Notes under the pieces: model-generated
What the model saw: the letters and a program-made list of their open reading frames with translations, nothing else
The model's database searches: none
What the model was told of the DNA's origin: nothing
Part shown: positions 39,071-48,531 of the stretch, piece by piece
Layout of the letters: the number at the start of each line of letters is the position of its first letter
How positions within the stretch are numbered: position 1 is the first letter of the stretch
Translations under genes and position numbers: made by a program
Assembly: GCF_008365315.1 (NCBI RefSeq)
Contig: NZ_CP043506.1
Span: 496,001 to 560,000, forward strand
Reading direction: 5' to 3'
Origin: Acetobacter vaccinii
Lineage (GTDB): Bacteria; Pseudomonadota; Alphaproteobacteria; Acetobacterales; Acetobacteraceae
Length of the DNA: 64,000 bases

Positions 39071-40311
39071 AGTTCAACCCCCAGATGGCTGGCGACGGTA
39101 AAGATGTCCTTGTCCCCCCGGCCCGAAAGACAGATGACCATGACCGTATCCTTCGAGAGGGTTGGGGCGGTGCGGGCGGCGTAGGCAACGGCGTGGGCCG
39201 ACTCCAGTGCCGGAATAATCCCTTCCATCTGCGTGCAGAGTTCGAACGCCTTGAGGGCTTCCTCATCCGTGGCACCGACATACTGGGCGCGGCCTACGTC
39301 ATGCAGCCAGGAGTGTTCCGGCCCGACACCGGGATAATCCAGCCCGGCACTGATGGAATGGGCCTCGTCAATCTGCCCGTCAGCGTCCTGCAACAGATAG
39401 GTACGGTTGCCGTGCAGCACACCGGGGCGTCCACGCTCGATGGACGCCGCCGTCTTGCCGCTGTCCAGCCCATGGCCTGCGGCCTCGACCCCCACCAGTT
39501 GCACTGACGAATCGTCCAGGAAGGGGTGGAACATGCCCATGGCGTTGGACCCACCCCCGATAGCCGCCACCACAATGTCGGGCAGGCGGCCTTCGGCCTC
39601 CAGAATCTGGGCGCGGGTTTCGGTGCCGATCACGCTCTGGAAGTCACGCACCATGGCGGGGTACGGGTGCGGCCCGGCCACAGTCCCGATAAGCATGTAG
39701 GTGTTGGCAACATTGGCCACCCAGTCACGCATGGCCTCGTTCATGGCATCCTTGAGAGTGCCTGCCCCTGATGTAACCGGCACAACCTCGGCCCCCAGCA
39801 GGCGCATGCGAAACACGTTGGGCTTCTGCCGCTCGACATCGGTCGCACCCATGTAGATGACGCATTCCATGCCAAACAGAGCACAGACCGTAGCCGTAGC
39901 AACACCATGCTGACCGGCCCCGGTTTCGGCCACGATCCGTGTCCGCCCCATGCGCCGGGCCAGCAGGATCTGCCCCATGACATTGTTAAGTTTGTGTGAC
40001 CCTGTGTGGTTCAGTTCCTCACGCTTGAGGTAGATGCGCGCACCCCCCAGGCGTTCGGTCAGGCGGCGGGCAAACCACAATGGGCTGGGGCGGCCCACGT
40101 AGTCCTTGAGGTAATAGTCAAGCTCGCTCTGAAAGGTGGGGTCGGCCTTTGCGGCCTCGTAGGCAGTGTCCAGTTCCAGCACCAGTGGCATAAGGGTTTC
40201 TGCCACAAAACGCCCGCCGTAGCGGCCACCAAAATGCCCTCTGTCATCCGGCTGGTGCCGGAAGGAATTGCCCTGCCCCTGGGCCGCTGCGGGCTGTGTC
40301 AGCTTAGCCAT
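39067..40311 (-). CDS. trpB: Tryptophan synthase beta subunit
   Basis: PLP enzyme that condenses indole, received through a tunnel from TrpA, with serine to form tryptophan. Of the 414 residues, [11 protein letters not shown], the PLP Lys in [28 protein letters not shown] and the phosphate loop [12 protein letters not shown] are all present. ATG 40311 fits the usual length; ATG 40341 would add ten residues. No leader peptide rich in Trp and no attenuator hairpin with a T-tail is visible upstream, so control is probably not by classical attenuation. Confidence 0.97.
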   Translation of the reverse strand: MAKLTQPAAAQGQGNSFRHQPDDRGHFGGRYGGRFVAETLMPLVLELDTAYEAAKADPTFQSELDYYLKDYVGRPSPLWFARRLTERLGGARIYLKREELNHTGSHKLNNVMGQILLARRMGRTRIVAETGAGQHGVATATVCALFGMECVIYMGATDVERQKPNVFRMRLLGAEVVPVTSGAGTLKDAMNEAMRDWVANVANTYMLIGTVAGPHPYPAMVRDFQSVIGTETRAQILEAEGRLPDIVVAAIGGGSNAMGMFHPFLDDSSVQLVGVEAAGHGLDSGKTAASIERGRPGVLHGNRTYLLQDADGQIDEAHSISAGLDYPGVGPEHSWLHDVGRAQYVGATDEEALKAFELCTQMEGIIPALESAHAVAYAARTAPTLSKDTVMVICLSGRGDKDIFTVASHLGVEL

Positions 40312-40534
40312 CGCCTGTTTCCGTCGCTCCTCTACCGCCATGCCAGACCCGGCCAGCGGGCCTGGCCAACGGGCTTAACAGATGCAGGACTGGCTTGCAC
40401 AGCCCCGTTCCCTGCGATCTTGCCAGAATACAACAGCCTGCCGCATAGTCCTGCCCGCGCTGGAGCCCGTACGGCCTGTCTTTACCACGGAGGGGAGGCC
40501 GCCGGGCCTGACCTGACAGACCGAGGAGAATCGT

Positions 40535-41674
40535 ATGTTCCTGGCCCACAGGCCCGGCATGACGGCACAGGCCGTTGGTACACCGCAGGACGCCGAAGGC
40601 GCGACCTGGCTGGACCTGCTGGACCCCACCCCACAGGAACAGATTCTGGCAGAACAGCTTTGCGGCCAGCCCCTGCCCGCTCTGGCTGACCTGAATGCGA
40701 TTGAAAGTTCATCACGTATCAGTGTGCGGGGTGGGGCGGCTTTTCTGTCCTCCCCCCTGCTCAAACGGAACGGGCCGGAGTTCCAGACGACACCTGTCGG
40801 CTTTATCCTAAGCGAGAACAGGCTGTTCACCATCCGCTTTCAGTCCTATCAGGCGTTTGAAACCGTGGCCCAGCTTGTGGCGGCACATCCTGTTACACCC
40901 GCCACACCCCCAGCGCCGCCAGCAACACCCGAAGGGGAGCAACGCCCTGCTGCCCCGCTTGCCCTCAAGGCCGGGGAAATCCTTGTGGCGTTGATCGAAG
41001 CCATTGTGGACCGTCTGGCGGACATCCTAGAATCCGTGGGCGACCTGCTGGATACGCTCTCGCGCGATATTTTCCGCCCACCATCCGCCAGCCAGCCTGT
41101 CCGCAGCATGGCGCTGCGCCAGAGAGACCTGCTACAACGGGTGGGCAACTCCGGCAGCCTGTGCTCACGCATGCGCGATACATTGCTGGGTTTTGAGCGG
41201 ATTTCCCTCTTCCTGAGCGAAAGCCGCAAAGTAGCAGCCTCGGCCCCGGCGGCCGGGTTTTCGCTCAGCACACGCCAGATCAGCATGGCCGAGCCCCCGC
41301 CTGACCCGCAGGCCAAAGCCGCACCCTACACCCTGCCCGGCGCGTTACGGACGCGCATTGCCACGGTCAGCCGCGATCTGTCATCGCTCGAAGCCTATGT
41401 CTCGCAGGCGCAGGACAAGGTTGAGTTCCTGCTTGATGCGACTCTGGGTTTTATCAATATCGAGCAGAACGGTGTCATGAAAATCCTGACCGTTGTCAGC
41501 TTCATCGGGGTAGCCCCGACGCTGATTGCGGGGATATATGGCATGAACTTCAAAGACATGCCGGAACTGAACTGGAGCTTTGGCTACTGGTATGCTCTGG
41601 GCCTGATGGCCGCGACCATTGCCCTGCCTCTGGCGTGGTTCTGGAAGAAGGGCTGGCTGGGCGGCATCAAATAA
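40535..41674 (+). CDS. corA: CorA-family divalent cation transporter
   Basis: Pentameric magnesium (or cobalt/nickel) channel. The 379-residue product has a long cytoplasmic N-terminal domain and two C-terminal membrane helices: [20 protein letters not shown] with the essential GMN selectivity motif, and [18 protein letters not shown]. The soluble part has two low-complexity insertions: a Pro/Ala stretch (about residues 120-145) and a Pro-rich stretch near 245-265, not usual for CorA. GAGGAG sits 7 nt before ATG 40535. Divergent from trpBA. Confidence 0.9.
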   Translation: MFLAHRPGMTAQAVGTPQDAEGATWLDLLDPTPQEQILAEQLCGQPLPALADLNAIESSSRISVRGGAAFLSSPLLKRNGPEFQTTPVGFILSENRLFTIRFQSYQAFETVAQLVAAHPVTPATPPAPPATPEGEQRPAAPLALKAGEILVALIEAIVDRLADILESVGDLLDTLSRDIFRPPSASQPVRSMALRQRDLLQRVGNSGSLCSRMRDTLLGFERISLFLSESRKVAASAPAAGFSLSTRQISMAEPPPDPQAKAAPYTLPGALRTRIATVSRDLSSLEAYVSQAQDKVEFLLDATLGFINIEQNGVMKILTVVSFIGVAPTLIAGIYGMNFKDMPELNWSFGYWYALGLMAATIALPLAWFWKKGWLGGIK

Positions 41675-41730
41675 GCCACGCCCTACCCCACGCACCAAGC
41701 TGGCCTCCTGCGCGGCACTACGTCTTTATC

Positions 41731-41759
41731 TTGACAGAGGGGGCGCACATCAGCACAAT
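41731..41759 (+). promoter_or_regulatory. Candidate promoter upstream of rho
   Basis: TTGACA (41731-41736), 17-nt spacer, CACAAT (41754-41759): perfect -35, four of six bases at -10. It would give rho a leader of about 170 nt, in keeping with the long leaders often used for rho autoregulation. Confidence 0.5.
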
Positions 41760-41939
41760 GCGCGCACAAGCGGCTGGCTGACTTCACCTGCCCAGCACTT
41801 TTCCTATATGTCTGGTTCTTGCCGTCTTACCACCTGTCTATCGGGTGGCAGAGATGGCCGCTCCATCAGAGCGTGTCGCCACTTTGTCAGGCGCGAAAGA
41901 CCCCGACCTTCCCCTTCTGAACTTCTTGCCAGTCAGGGC

Positions 41940-43247
41940 ATGTCCATAATGCATCTTGCGGAACTCAAGGCCAAGTCTCCAGCCGACCTTCTGGCCTGCG
42001 CTGAAGACCTGAATATCGAAAACGCCTCATCCCTGCGCAAGCAGGACATGATGTTCGCCATCCTCAAGACCCTGGCCGACAACGACCAGGCGATTTATGG
42101 CGAAGGCACGCTTGAGATCATGCACGACGGGTTCGGATATCTCCGCTCGCCCGAATCGAATTACCTGCCCGGCCCGGACGACATCTATATTTCCCCCACC
42201 CAGGTGCGGCGCTTTGGCCTGCGCACAGGTGATACGGTGGAAGGCCAGATTCGCGCCCCGCGTGATGGCGAACGCTATTTCTCGCTGCTCAAGATCAACA
42301 CGATCAATTTTGAGTCGCCCGATGCCGTGCGCCACCGCATCAACTTCGACAATCTGACGCCGCTGTACCCCGAGCGCCGCCTCCAGATGGAAGTGGAAAG
42401 CCAGGCCACAGCCCCAGAACCCAAGGCTGAAAAAGGCAAGAAGGGCGCACAGAAGGACTTTACCCCGCGGGTTATCGACCTTGTGTCCCCCATCGGCATG
42501 GGCCAGCGCGCTTTGATTGTGGCACCGCCCCGCTCGGGTAAGACGGTGATGCTGCAAAGCATTGCGTCCTCCATTGCTGCAAACCACCCCGAAGTCTTCC
42601 TGATCGTTCTGCTGATTGACGAACGGCCGGAAGAAGTGACCGACATGGCCCGCTCCGTACGCGGCGAGGTTGTGGCCTCGACCTTTGACGAGCCCGCACA
42701 CCGGCATGTGCAGGTGACGGAAATGGTGCTGGAAAAAGCTAAACGCCTTGTTGAACACAAGCGCGATGTGGTGATCCTGCTCGACTCCATCACTCGTCTG
42801 GCCCGCGCCTACAACACTGTCGTGCCCTCATCGGGCAAGGTGCTGACAGGTGGTGTGGATGCCAACGCCCTGCAGCGCCCCAAGCGCTTCTTCGGTGCGG
42901 CACGTAATATTGAGGAAGGCGGCTCGCTGACCATTATCGCCACCGCGCTGATCGACACCGGCAGCCGCATGGACGAAGTGATCTTTGAAGAGTTCAAAGG
43001 CACCGGCAACTCCGAACTGGTGCTGGACCGCAAGCTGGCCGACAAGCGTACCTTCCCAGCCATCGACATCACCAAGAGCGGCACCCGTAAGGAAGAACTC
43101 CTGGTTGACCGTGCCACCCTGTCCAAAATGTGGGTGCTGCGGCGTATCCTGGCCCCGATGGGCACCATGGACGCCATGGACTTCCTGCTGGACAAGCTGA
43201 AATACAGCAAAACCAACAATGACTTCTTTGAAGCCATGAACAACTGA
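41940..43247 (+). CDS. rho: Transcription termination factor Rho
   Basis: Hexameric RNA helicase that ends transcription at Rho-dependent sites. The 435 residues show an N-terminal Rho_N helix region ([19 protein letters not shown]), the cold-shock-like RNA-binding domain ([20 protein letters not shown]), Walker [12 protein letters not shown] and [13 protein letters not shown], then the R-loop/Q-loop region [23 protein letters not shown] split over the C-terminal half. A short Lys/Ala-rich linker ([11 protein letters not shown]) precedes the ATPase core. ATG 41940 or 41949 may be used. A good terminator follows. Confidence 0.97.
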   Translation: MSIMHLAELKAKSPADLLACAEDLNIENASSLRKQDMMFAILKTLADNDQAIYGEGTLEIMHDGFGYLRSPESNYLPGPDDIYISPTQVRRFGLRTGDTVEGQIRAPRDGERYFSLLKINTINFESPDAVRHRINFDNLTPLYPERRLQMEVESQATAPEPKAEKGKKGAQKDFTPRVIDLVSPIGMGQRALIVAPPRSGKTVMLQSIASSIAANHPEVFLIVLLIDERPEEVTDMARSVRGEVVASTFDEPAHRHVQVTEMVLEKAKRLVEHKRDVVILLDSITRLARAYNTVVPSSGKVLTGGVDANALQRPKRFFGAARNIEEGGSLTIIATALIDTGSRMDEVIFEEFKGTGNSELVLDRKLADKRTFPAIDITKSGTRKEELLVDRATLSKMWVLRRILAPMGTMDAMDFLLDKLKYSKTNNDFFEAMNN

Positions 43248-43268
43248 GGACGGTCACACCGTCCACAT

Positions 43269-43293
43269 AACGGGGCCAGATGGCCCCGTTTTT
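43269..43293 (+). terminator. Terminator after rho
   Basis: AACGGGGCC (43269-43277), AGAT loop, GGCCCCGTT (43282-43290) then TTT: stem of nine pairs with a T tract, 22 nt after the rho stop. Confidence 0.9.
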
Positions 43294-43305
43294 GTATGCA
43301 GGCTG

Positions 43306-43590
43306 TTACGCTTTGAGAATCCGCAGCACCACGCTGCCGTCATCCTGGGCTGCATCTGCCAGCAGGGTGTGCCCCAGCAACTGGACCGAGCGTGTTACAT
43401 TCCTGTGAGGCTCCTCCCCCATCAGCCTGACAACCAGCACCTGCCCTGCCACCATCTGGTCCAGGGCCAGGCGTACCCGCACAAAGGTCATGGGGCAGCG
43501 GTCAGCTGTAATGTCCAGCGCCCTGTCCTTCTGCACGGTGGACACCCCCCCTGAAAGACCACCTGGGCTGGAAAAATCACTGCTGGACAT
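43306..43590 (-). CDS. TusA/SirA-like sulfurtransferase-family protein
   Basis: A small cytoplasmic protein (94 residues from ATG 43590) with the TusA pattern LDITADRCPMTFVRVRLAL: the conserved Cys-Pro at the start of the first helix followed by a two-layer alpha/beta fold (AGQVLVVRLMGEEPHRNV, then SVQLLGH). TusA proteins relay sulfur for tRNA thiolation or other uses, or act in redox regulation; the exact role cannot be told. GGAGA lies about 11 nt upstream of the chosen start; ATG 43608 is an alternative. Convergent with rho, divergent from fur. Confidence 0.8.
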   Translation of the reverse strand: MSSSDFSSPGGLSGGVSTVQKDRALDITADRCPMTFVRVRLALDQMVAGQVLVVRLMGEEPHRNVTRSVQLLGHTLLADAAQDDGSVVLRILKA

Positions 43591-43743
43591 GGGGCAAATA
43601 GTCTCCATCGCTTGACCCGCAGGCTCGGGTCTGTCTTTTTTGCACCATAAGCCTGCGTATTTCGCCTTGTAAAATTGGACAAACACGTCCGACTTCGGCT
43701 ACCTGAAACAGAGAGTGTAAAGTGATAGCATGAGGCAGGGTTT

Positions 43744-44226
43744 GTGACCTTGAGGGTACAGGCGGCAGAATCCCGGATCGAGCAGCTGTGTATCGAACAC
43801 GGCCTTAAAATGACCGGACAGCGGCGCGTTATCGCCCGCGTCCTATCGGAAGCCGATGACCATCCCGATGTTGAGGAACTGTACCGCCGTGCGCTGGCGC
43901 TCGATTCCCGCATTTCCGTGGCAACAGTGTACCGGACGGTACGCCTGCTGGAAGAAAAAGGGATTCTGGAGCGTCGTGACTTCGGGGGTGGGCGTGCCCG
44001 CTACGAAGCCACGGAAAACGGACGGCACCATTACCATCTGATCGACATCAACAACGGTAAGGTTATCGAATTTGAAGACCCGGAGCATGAGGAACTGATG
44101 AGAAAAATCGCGGACCGTCTTGGGTTCGAGTTTGTTTCCATGCGTCTGGAACTGTTCGGGCGGAAGAAAGCCCCCGTTGAAAAGGCAGCCCCCGCTGCCT
44201 CCACCACAAAGGGTAAAAAGGCATGA
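43744..44226 (+). CDS. fur: Fur-family transcriptional regulator
   Basis: Metal-responsive repressor of 160 residues. Winged-helix HTH (MTGQRRVIARVLSEADDHPD, VATVYRTVRLLEEKGI, residues about 20-75) and the His-rich dimerisation/metal region GRHHYHLIDINNGKVIEFED. The structural zinc CxxC pairs of gamma-proteobacterial Fur are missing, as in alphaproteobacterial Fur/Mur/Irr proteins, so it could sense iron, manganese or heme. The tail is Lys/Ala/Pro-rich. The start is GTG 43744 with AGGCAGGG upstream. Its stop overlaps olsB by ATGA, so the two are coupled. Whether it is the Zur that reads the 16.86-kb operator is unlikely but not excluded. Confidence 0.9.
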   Translation: MTLRVQAAESRIEQLCIEHGLKMTGQRRVIARVLSEADDHPDVEELYRRALALDSRISVATVYRTVRLLEEKGILERRDFGGGRARYEATENGRHHYHLIDINNGKVIEFEDPEHEELMRKIADRLGFEFVSMRLELFGRKKAPVEKAAPAASTTKGKKA

Positions 44227-45071
44227 GCGCCACCTCCCGCAGTGGTGGCGGACTTTCAGCCCTCGACCTTGACCGCACCAGCTTTCCCGAACTGCACGGC
44301 GGCAGCCTGAGTGTCCGTATTGCGGAAACCGATGATGAGCGCGATGCCGCTCAGGCTCTGCGCTACCGGGTGTTCTATGAAGAAATGGGAGCCAGGCCCG
44401 ACGCCGAAACTCATGCCCTGAAGCGTGATATCGACGAATTCGATGCCGTGGCCGACCATCTGCTGGTCATTGACAACGCCATTGCCTCCGACGCCCGTGG
44501 GGTTATTGGCACCTATCGTCTGGTGCAGGGGGATGCAGCGGCCAAGATCGGTCGTTTTTATTCCTCCAGCGAATATGACATTACCCCTTTGCAGGAATTC
44601 CCCGGCAGGCTGCTTGAAGTCGGCCGGTCCTGTGTGGACAAGAACTACCGTGGCCGGGCCGCCATGCAGTTGCTGTGGCGGGGCATTGCCTCCTACATCT
44701 TCCTGCACCGAATCGACCTGCTATTCGGCTGTGCCAGCCTGCCCGGCACCGACCCGGACCGTATTGCTGGTGAACTGACCTACCTGTACCATAACCACTT
44801 GGCCCCACCCGCGCTGCGTGTGCATGCTCTAGGCGACCGCCGTATAGAAATGCTGCGGACCGACCCCCATACGCTCAATGTGCGTAAATGCCTTGCCGGC
44901 CTGCCCCCTCTGATCAAGGGTTACCTGCGGCTTGGTGGCTACGTGGGTGATGGTGCGGTCATCGACCCCCAGTTCAACACCACGGATGTTGCCATTCTGG
45001 TGAAAAGTGAACTGCTGGCCGACAAATACTACCGCCATTACGAACGCCGCCTGCGCGACGCACTGGACTAA
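44223..45071 (+). CDS. olsB: L-ornithine N(alpha)-acyltransferase (ornithine-lipid synthesis)
   Basis: The 282-residue GNAT-like acyltransferase of the OlsB/hemolysin-acetyltransferase group: LRYRVFYEEMGARPD, FDAVADHLLVID, GRFYSSSEYDI, LEVGRSCVDKNYRGRAAMQLLW and LFGCASLPGTDPD are diagnostic. OlsB transfers a 3-hydroxyacyl chain from ACP to ornithine, giving lyso-ornithine lipid; the second acyltransferase OlsA is not in the window. The ATG overlaps the fur stop (ATGA, 44223-44226), tying membrane-lipid synthesis to a metal regulator. Phosphorus-free ornithine lipids often replace phospholipids under phosphate limitation. Confidence 0.9.
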   Translation: MSATSRSGGGLSALDLDRTSFPELHGGSLSVRIAETDDERDAAQALRYRVFYEEMGARPDAETHALKRDIDEFDAVADHLLVIDNAIASDARGVIGTYRLVQGDAAAKIGRFYSSSEYDITPLQEFPGRLLEVGRSCVDKNYRGRAAMQLLWRGIASYIFLHRIDLLFGCASLPGTDPDRIAGELTYLYHNHLAPPALRVHALGDRRIEMLRTDPHTLNVRKCLAGLPPLIKGYLRLGGYVGDGAVIDPQFNTTDVAILVKSELLADKYYRHYERRLRDALD

Positions 45072-45128
45072 GCACCCGACCAGCCCTGTTTTTCCGCCTG
45101 CCGGTGCCAGTCATCCGTATTCAGGCGG

Positions 45129-46796
45129 ATGGTTCGGGGCCAACACAACGAAAACTCCATGACCCTGCCCCGACTCTCCCTGCGTCCGTTCTTGTCCAAG
45201 GGCCGGTTACAACGTGCAGGCCGTATGCTGGGGCTCGGGGCGCTCACCGCCCTGGCCCTGCCGCCTGTGCATTGCCTGCTTGTGCTGCTGCTGACCTTTG
45301 GTCTGTTCGGCCGCATGCTCAATACAGCACGGGATTGGAAACAGGCTGCATGGGCCGGGGCTTTTTTCGGCTTTGGGTTTTATACAGCCGGGCTGTACTG
45401 GCTGGTCAACGCGGTGCTGATCCGGGCTGACCAGTTCTGGTGGTTTGTCCCGTTCCCCTCCATGGGGTGCGCGCTCATTCTGGCACCCAGTGTCGCAGTG
45501 CCTGCTGCCCTCAGCCGACTGCTCCCCGCTGGTCTGGCCCGCCTGAGCCTGTTTGCCGCTATGTGGACCCTTGCGGACATGAGCCGGACATTTCTGTTCA
45601 GTGGTTTTACCTGGAATGGTCTTGGCACCAGCGTGGCTATCCCCGGCTTGGCGGGCGATATGCTGATACAGCCTGCCGCATGGATCGGGCAGGATGGCCT
45701 GACCTTGCTGCTGATGCTGCTGGCCATGCTGGGCGGATCTGCCCTGCTGGACAGTCTGCCTGCTGCATGGGTGCAAAAACTAGGGGCAAACCCGGCACCT
45801 GTATCATCCCCCCCAACACGCCGTCTGGTGCTCGGCGGTGGGGTTTGCATTCTCGCGCTCTGGGTCGGGCTGGGAAGTTGGCGCTACCTGAGCGTCAAAC
45901 CCGTGGGGGAAGCTGGCCCCATTGCCGTAATCGTGCAGGGCAATGTGCCAGAAACCGACAAGGTCGGCCGCCGCAACCCGCGTGACATCTTCATGCGTTA
46001 TCTGCGCCTGACCCGACAGGGCGTGGACCAGGCACAAACACTCCAGGCCAGCCTGACCCCAGATGGCGGACAATACAGGCCGATTGTTTTCCTCTGGCCG
46101 GAAACATCCTTTCCTGGCTACGACCTGTTGCAAGATAGCCCCCGGGCTCGGGCTGTCATTATGGAATGGGCGACAGGGGCCAATGCCGGACTGATCGGTG
46201 CGTTGCGGCGCGACACAAACGGTCGCTATCGGAACGCCATGTTCGCCCTTGCCCCCGATGGCGTGGTGGAGGCCATTTACGACAAGGCCCGGCTTGTACC
46301 GTTTGGCGAATATCAACCCCCTTTCCTGCCCCTACAGATTGTCCCGCAAGGCGGCATGGCCGCAGGACCGGGCCCGCAGACATGGCATCTGGCGAACGTG
46401 CCACCCGTTGGGCCATTGATCTGCTACGAGGTGATTTTTTCAGGCGATGTCACAAACAGGCACGACCGCCCCCGCTGGCTGGCCAATGTGACCAACGACG
46501 CCTGGTTTGGAAACAGCGCAGGCCCACGCCAGCATCTGACCTCTGTGCGGCTCCGTGCTGTGGAGGAAGGCCTGCCCGTTGCCCGCGCGGCAAATACTGG
46601 CATTTCAGTCAGTTATGATGGCCGGGGCCACCTGCTGGACAGGCTTGGCTGGGGTCAGGCGGGCACACTGGTCACAGCCCTGCCTGCAGCCCTGCCCTGC
46701 CCTCCCTTTGGGCGGTATGGCCAGGTAATTCCGCTCCTGTTATGTGCCTTGGTGATCGGGCTGGCTACAGCCACCAGAATCTTTAAGAAAAATTAA
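45129..46796 (+). CDS. lnt: Apolipoprotein N-acyltransferase
   Basis: Inner-membrane enzyme that N-acylates the lipidated Cys of lipoproteins, the last step of their maturation. The 555-residue product has six or more hydrophobic segments in the first 240 residues, a periplasmic nitrilase domain with the catalytic triad in FLWPETSFPGYD (Glu), YDKARLVPFGEYQP (Lys) and GPLICYEVIFSGDV (Cys), and a C-terminal membrane helix. ATG 45129 is used, ATG 45159 is possible; neither has a clear ribosome site. In many alphaproteobacteria lnt is followed by an XRE regulator gene, as here. Confidence 0.94.
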   Translation: MVRGQHNENSMTLPRLSLRPFLSKGRLQRAGRMLGLGALTALALPPVHCLLVLLLTFGLFGRMLNTARDWKQAAWAGAFFGFGFYTAGLYWLVNAVLIRADQFWWFVPFPSMGCALILAPSVAVPAALSRLLPAGLARLSLFAAMWTLADMSRTFLFSGFTWNGLGTSVAIPGLAGDMLIQPAAWIGQDGLTLLLMLLAMLGGSALLDSLPAAWVQKLGANPAPVSSPPTRRLVLGGGVCILALWVGLGSWRYLSVKPVGEAGPIAVIVQGNVPETDKVGRRNPRDIFMRYLRLTRQGVDQAQTLQASLTPDGGQYRPIVFLWPETSFPGYDLLQDSPRARAVIMEWATGANAGLIGALRRDTNGRYRNAMFALAPDGVVEAIYDKARLVPFGEYQPPFLPLQIVPQGGMAAGPGPQTWHLANVPPVGPLICYEVIFSGDVTNRHDRPRWLANVTNDAWFGNSAGPRQHLTSVRLRAVEEGLPVARAANTGISVSYDGRGHLLDRLGWGQAGTLVTALPAALPCPPFGRYGQVIPLLLCALVIGLATATRIFKKN

Positions 46797-46874
46797 ATTA
46801 TGGATATAGACCAAGCACATCAACAATAAAGCCTAACCTGAAAAATAATTCATTCTAAATAACTCAAAGTTTTT

Positions 46875-46903
46875 TTGTCATAGTAATCTATTGCCTCTAT
46901 AAT
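46875..46903 (+). promoter_or_regulatory. Strong sigma-70 promoter for the XRE regulator
   Basis: TTGTCA (46875-46880), exactly 17 nt, TATAAT (46898-46903). Five of six and six of six consensus bases in an AT-rich 194-nt gap, giving a leader of about 80 nt before ATG 46991. It is the best-looking promoter in the window. Confidence 0.85.
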
Positions 46904-46990
46904 TATCGTCTTGTCGGAATCGAATCTTTTCCTTTTCTCTCCACCAAATGAGGAAAAAAGTTCCTGTCGTGGCCTCAACAGAATGATCAG

Positions 46991-47461
46991 ATGACTGAAA
47001 GTGTCACGATGTACTCACGCAACAGTTCTGTCGATGCCCATGTTGGCCTGCGCATTCGCCTGCGTCGGCTCCAGCTTGGGCTCTCTCAGGAAAAACTGGG
47101 AGAGGCTCTGGGCGTGACATTCCAACAGATCCAGAAATATGAGCGTGGGGCCAATCGGGTTGGGGCATCGCGGCTATACAACATGGCCAACGTGCTGGAT
47201 GTACCGATCAGCTTCTTTTTTGATGACATGCAGCCCGGCAAACAGGCTCAGCCCATAACACCTTCGGCTGCTGCCTTTGCAGAAAAGCGTAAAGCTTTTG
47301 GGGCTGCGCAGCCCTGTGGTGATGAGCAATCCCTGCTGGCGCGCAAGGAAACGCTGGATCTGGTCCGTGCCTACTATCGTATCCAGCAGCCCGCTCTGCG
47401 GCAAAAGGTGCTGGAACTCATCCAGTCCATGACGGACGAGACCCAGAGCAAACCTTTCTGA
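46991..47461 (+). CDS. XRE-family helix-turn-helix regulator
   Basis: The 156-residue product has a Cro/CI-type HTH (residues about 18-75): GLRIRLRRLQLGLSQEKLG, VTFQQIQKYERGANRVGASR, NMANVLDVPISFFF. A flexible middle and a C-terminal helical part (LDLVRAYYRIQQPALRQKVLELI) follow. This architecture is the common alphaproteobacterial regulator found next to lnt and metK; targets are not known here. It is driven by its own strong promoter. ATG 47009 is an alternative start. Confidence 0.9.
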   Translation: MTESVTMYSRNSSVDAHVGLRIRLRRLQLGLSQEKLGEALGVTFQQIQKYERGANRVGASRLYNMANVLDVPISFFFDDMQPGKQAQPITPSAAAFAEKRKAFGAAQPCGDEQSLLARKETLDLVRAYYRIQQPALRQKVLELIQSMTDETQSKPF

Positions 47462-47464
47462 AAC

Positions 47465-47501
47465 CTCTTATGGCAGCACAGTCACTGCACTGCCATAAGA
47501 G
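47465..47501. terminator. 12-bp hairpin after the XRE gene
   Basis: CTCTTATGGCAG (47465-47476), 13-nt loop, CTGCCATAAGAG (47490-47501): a perfect 12-bp stem starting just after the stop codon, between convergent genes. It has no clear T run, so termination is inferred from position. Confidence 0.6.
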
Positions 47502-47526
47502 CCGCATCAGCTAAGGCTGAACTTCA

Positions 47527-48294
47527 TCAGAAGCTCTGATCGTCACCGCCCCAGTCACCACCGCCAAAATCACCACCAGCATCCCCGCCGCCCCAGTCAC
47601 TGCCAAAGCTGGAATCCGGGGCCGCGCCACCACCTGCAAACGGGTCGGATGCGGCATCACCGTAGTTGTTGATAATGGTGTCCCCACCCGTAGGGGCTGC
47701 ACCAAAGCCACCCGCCGCAGCATCATGATGGCCGCTGAACAGGCTGGTCAGGGCATTGGCCGCCAGCATACCACCGGCAACACCTGTTGCCGTTGTCAGA
47801 GCACTCCCCAGAAAGCCTGAACCACCCTGGAACATGCCAGGGCGCATACCACCGGGCATGGGCTGGGGCTGATACTGCGGTGCGGCTGTGCCGGGGTTGC
47901 CGCCCCAACCCGGAGGCGGTGCCGACTGCTGCGGCTGCTGGGCAGACTGCCCGCCCCCAAACAACCCACCGAAAAAGCCGCCGGACTTCTGCTGCCCGGC
48001 ATTCCCCTGCTGTGCGGCCTGCACAGCCTGCTGGGCCTGCTGCAACTGCATCTGCAACTGCTGGATACGGTTCTGAGCCTGCACCAGAGCAGCCTCCTGC
48101 ACCACAGCCATCTGGGTAATCCGATAGCGGGCTTCAGGGTATTTCTGGAACTGCTGGGCAATCAGCTGATCAGCCTGCTGGTCAACCGGGGGCAGGCTTG
48201 GCTGCGTGCCGGGCACGCTGGCAAAGCTCCCCTGCTGCACACCACCAACGCGGTTGAAAAATTTCTCGATAAGATCGCGTTCCTCGTCGGTCAT
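47527..48294 (-). CDS. DUF2076-family protein
   Basis: The 255-residue protein of DUF2076: N-terminal MTDEERDLIEKFFNRV, then DQQADQLIAQQFQKYPEARYRITQMAV, a Gln-rich coiled coil (QLQMQLQQAQQAVQAAQQG), a Gly/Pro-rich linker with FFGGLFGGG, a short hydrophobic stretch (FLGSALTTATGVAGGMLAAN) and an Asp/Gly-rich acidic tail (GGGDWGGDDQSF). Function unknown; related proteins are called periplasmic ligand-binding sensors without direct proof, and I see no signal peptide. ATG 48294 has GGAAGG upstream. Confidence 0.85.
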   Translation of the reverse strand: MTDEERDLIEKFFNRVGGVQQGSFASVPGTQPSLPPVDQQADQLIAQQFQKYPEARYRITQMAVVQEAALVQAQNRIQQLQMQLQQAQQAVQAAQQGNAGQQKSGGFFGGLFGGGQSAQQPQQSAPPPGWGGNPGTAAPQYQPQPMPGGMRPGMFQGGSGFLGSALTTATGVAGGMLAANALTSLFSGHHDAAAGGFGAAPTGGDTIINNYGDAASDPFAGGGAAPDSSFGSDWGGGDAGGDFGGGDWGGDDQSF

Positions 48295-48531
48295 TGCATA
48301 CCTTCCTGCCCACACCGGGCGCATGATGTTTCAGCCTGCCTAGCAGGACAGTCTGTCCAACATGTGGCGCGCCTGCCCGCTGATGGCAAGAGCCTACGGT
48401 ATGACAGTCTCCCTTGCCTGACAGCCTCCCTTCCCCCTGCCGCCATGGAACTGTAAGAGTAAGCGTACAGGTAGGCCCATGCGGGCCTTACTGACCGAAC
48501 CGATACACATACGCGGAGTTTTTTCCTGACC

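Noticed and set aside
40312..40534. Trp attenuator upstream of trpB
   Set aside because: A 6-bp hairpin (GGCCAG/CTGGCC, 40351-40367) is present, but there is no T tract and no Trp-rich leader peptide.
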